Source of the DNA: a virus
Reading direction: 5' to 3' (one strand)
IMG/VR virus record: IMGVR_UViG_3300013286_000037
Span: 1-30,641 of that record
DNA: 30,641 nt
The notes beneath the pieces were generated by a model. That model did not search any database. It had not been told where the DNA came from and saw only the letters and a list, made by a program, of their open reading frames with translations. The first letter of the stretch is position 1. Each line of letters opens with the position of its first letter. Made by a program: the position numbers and the translations under genes. Shown piece after piece: positions 29,454 through 30,641 of the stretch.

Positions 29454-29843
29454 TTAATGTTTTATTTTAGATTCTAAAACACTTATACGAGATTTAAGGT
29501 CAGCTCTTTCCTGCATAGCATTAATCTGAGTAGATGTTAACTTTTCAGTAATTTCCATTTTCATATCAGCTCTAGCTTGCATAGCTGTAGCTCTTAATTG
29601 TTCTAATTCTATAGTAGTTCCTTGTGGAGGTATAGCTTTATTCTCAGCAGTTACTACAACGGCTATTTTATTTTGTAAGATAGTTATTTGATTGTTTAAT
29701 GTACTCACTTGAGTAAGTAACCAACCAATTGCAGAAACGCATATAGGTAAAATAGTAAAGACTAGTTTCTCAACTAATCCTGATTTACTTTTATCTGCAG
29801 CTAATTGCTCAGATATCTTTTCATTACGTTCTTCTTGTGTCAT
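29454..29843 (-). CDS. TM plus coiled-coil protein (129 aa), holin or spanin candidate
   Basis: A charged N-terminus, one transmembrane helix at about 26-45 (LVFTILPICVSAIGWLLTQV) and a long heptad coiled coil from about 48 to 129 (EQLRATAMQARADMKMEITEKL). It shares one base with the endolysin's stop, so it is translated with it. The layout fits an inner-membrane spanin (i-spanin) or an accessory of the lysis module. Confidence 0.65.
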   Translation of the reverse strand: MTQEERNEKISEQLAADKSKSGLVEKLVFTILPICVSAIGWLLTQVSTLNNQITILQNKIAVVVTAENKAIPPQGTTIELEQLRATAMQARADMKMEITEKLTSTQINAMQERADLKSRISVLESKIKH

Positions 29844-30472
29844 TATATAATCTCTTTTAATAAATTATTATAGTCATTGAAATGTTTGATACGATCAGAT
29901 AAACCGATAGTACCACCATTTACACGTTTAGTCACTTTAGTCACCACTTCATCAGTTGCTCCAGTATCAGCAACAAGATTTAACTTCATATTCATAACAT
30001 ATTCCCAACAAGCTGCATCTAAAGCATAATGATTATCAGTTCTTAATAAATCAGCGGTTTGTTCCACAGTTTTACTTAAATAGGTAGCATAGCCTTTGTA
30101 TGCATCCTTACCTGTTAATTGTAAAAACCCACCACCTCTAAATCTAAAACCATCACCTGGGTTATTATTACCCATACGGCCTCCATATACAGCTTCAGCA
30201 AGTTTTTCTTGGTTTTTTATATAATCATTTGCATTTTTCTTGTTGTTTGAACCATCAAGGTTAAAACGACTTGGCCAAATAGCTACAATACGAGCTGGAG
30301 TAGTATAATTCATACTCTCTGTTTTAATAGTAAAATCTCCTGACTCATGAGCAATTTGAGCAAGAAAATGAGCTACTCTTAAACTTGAATTTATTTCATA
30401 TTTTAAAAAAGCCTCTGGTAAAATTGATAAAATAGTATCAGGAATGTGTCCTTTTAATTTATCTAAGTTCAT
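29843..30472 (-). CDS. GH19 chitinase-like endolysin
   Basis: 209 residues from ATG 30472, which overlaps the preceding stop as TAATG; an ORF extending 18 codons further is rejected as it would read into the upstream gene. Catalytic Glu in FLAQIAHESGDF (E43), second Glu E52 in TESMNY, substrate loop YGGRMGN at 96-102, and GDGFRFRGGGFLQLTG at 106-121, all diagnostic of glycoside hydrolase family 19. Such phage enzymes cut peptidoglycan glycan strands. There is no signal peptide, so export would need a holin; the membrane proteins downstream fit. Confidence 0.9.
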   Translation of the reverse strand: MNLDKLKGHIPDTILSILPEAFLKYEINSSLRVAHFLAQIAHESGDFTIKTESMNYTTPARIVAIWPSRFNLDGSNNKKNANDYIKNQEKLAEAVYGGRMGNNNPGDGFRFRGGGFLQLTGKDAYKGYATYLSKTVEQTADLLRTDNHYALDAACWEYVMNMKLNLVADTGATDEVVTKVTKRVNGGTIGLSDRIKHFNDYNNLLKEII

Positions 30473-30641
30473 TACTTTACTTTTTAGGTTGAGCTGGATA
30501 GTATTTTTTCTTTTTCTTAGGAACAATAGCTTCTTTAACCTCAGCTACTTTTTCTTTTACCTCAGCTACTTCTTTTACTACTTCTACTTCCAATTCTTTC
30601 ATGGCAATAGCTTTAGAAGCTATATTACCATTACCTAATAA
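30472..30641 (-). CDS. Lys/Glu-rich protein, cut by right edge
   Basis: The C-terminal part of a frame open to the window end, with stop TAA at 30472-30474 overlapping the endolysin start. It shows near-repeats VKEVAEVKEKVAEVKEA and a Lys/Pro/Tyr end (KKKKKYYPAQPKK). An ATG at 30600-30602 could be the true start, but the frame is open beyond it. The heptad-like charges suggest a helical or structural role. Confidence 0.6.

Noticed and set aside
1-30641. CRISPR array, rRNA or integrase/insertion sequence
   Set aside because: I found no regularly spaced repeats, rRNA motifs, transposase or integrase signature. The only mobile-type hint is the HNH gene and its remnant.

Overview
The window looks like about 30 kb of a tailed bacteriophage of the crAss-like (Crassvirales) type infecting a member of the Bacteroidota. 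Support: a large terminase and a portal of the crAss-like kind lying side by side, an IHF/HU-like gene, a SNF2-type helicase next to a uracil-DNA glycosylase, tightly overlapping small genes, A-rich start contexts with no Shine-Dalgarno, and two reverse-strand boxes fitting the Bacteroidota TAnnTTTG promoter element. TAA, TGA and TAG all act as stops, so the code looks standard. I could run no database search, so family names rest on motifs read by eye.

Layout. (1) 1-10875, minus strand, transcribed leftward: a leading unit (91-aa protein, PhoH-like ATPase), then many overlapping small genes (GNAT, winged helix, IHF-like, Cys-rich, two PD-(D/E)XK-like nucleases, PRTase-like), a tRNA-like gene with a giant variable arm, a secreted NUC-family nuclease, the terminase large subunit, a small gene and the portal (cut by the left edge). 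(2) 10876-11632: divergent control region with direct repeats, then a cluster of palindromes including a near-perfect ParB parS-like site and three TTCCACA repeats, a candidate origin or partition region. (3) 11633-29018, plus strand: small early-type genes, four tandem mini membrane proteins, several terminators, and three strong structured non-coding RNA segments: 15180-15443, a large ornate one at about 16811-17372, and directly after it a tmRNA (17385-17967). Then comes a nucleic-acid module: HNH protein, pseudoknotted leader RNA, SNF2-like helicase, NinB-like protein, uracil-DNA glycosylase, and a MoxR AAA+ ATPase with a VWA protein. One short gene (24819-25112) runs against this strand. 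(4) 29037-30641, minus strand: a bidirectional terminator, then a lysis-type set (two-segment membrane protein, tiny basic protein, TM plus coiled-coil protein, GH19 endolysin) and a Lys-rich protein cut by the right edge.

Together the minus-strand blocks look like packaging, structural and lysis genes, and the plus-strand block like early replication and takeover genes. The least ordinary content is RNA: a phage tmRNA about 200 nt longer than usual, a neighbouring ~560-nt structured RNA, a pseudoknotted helicase leader and a tRNA-like gene with a ~70-nt insertion. The parS-like palindrome cluster at the strand switch is also unusual.
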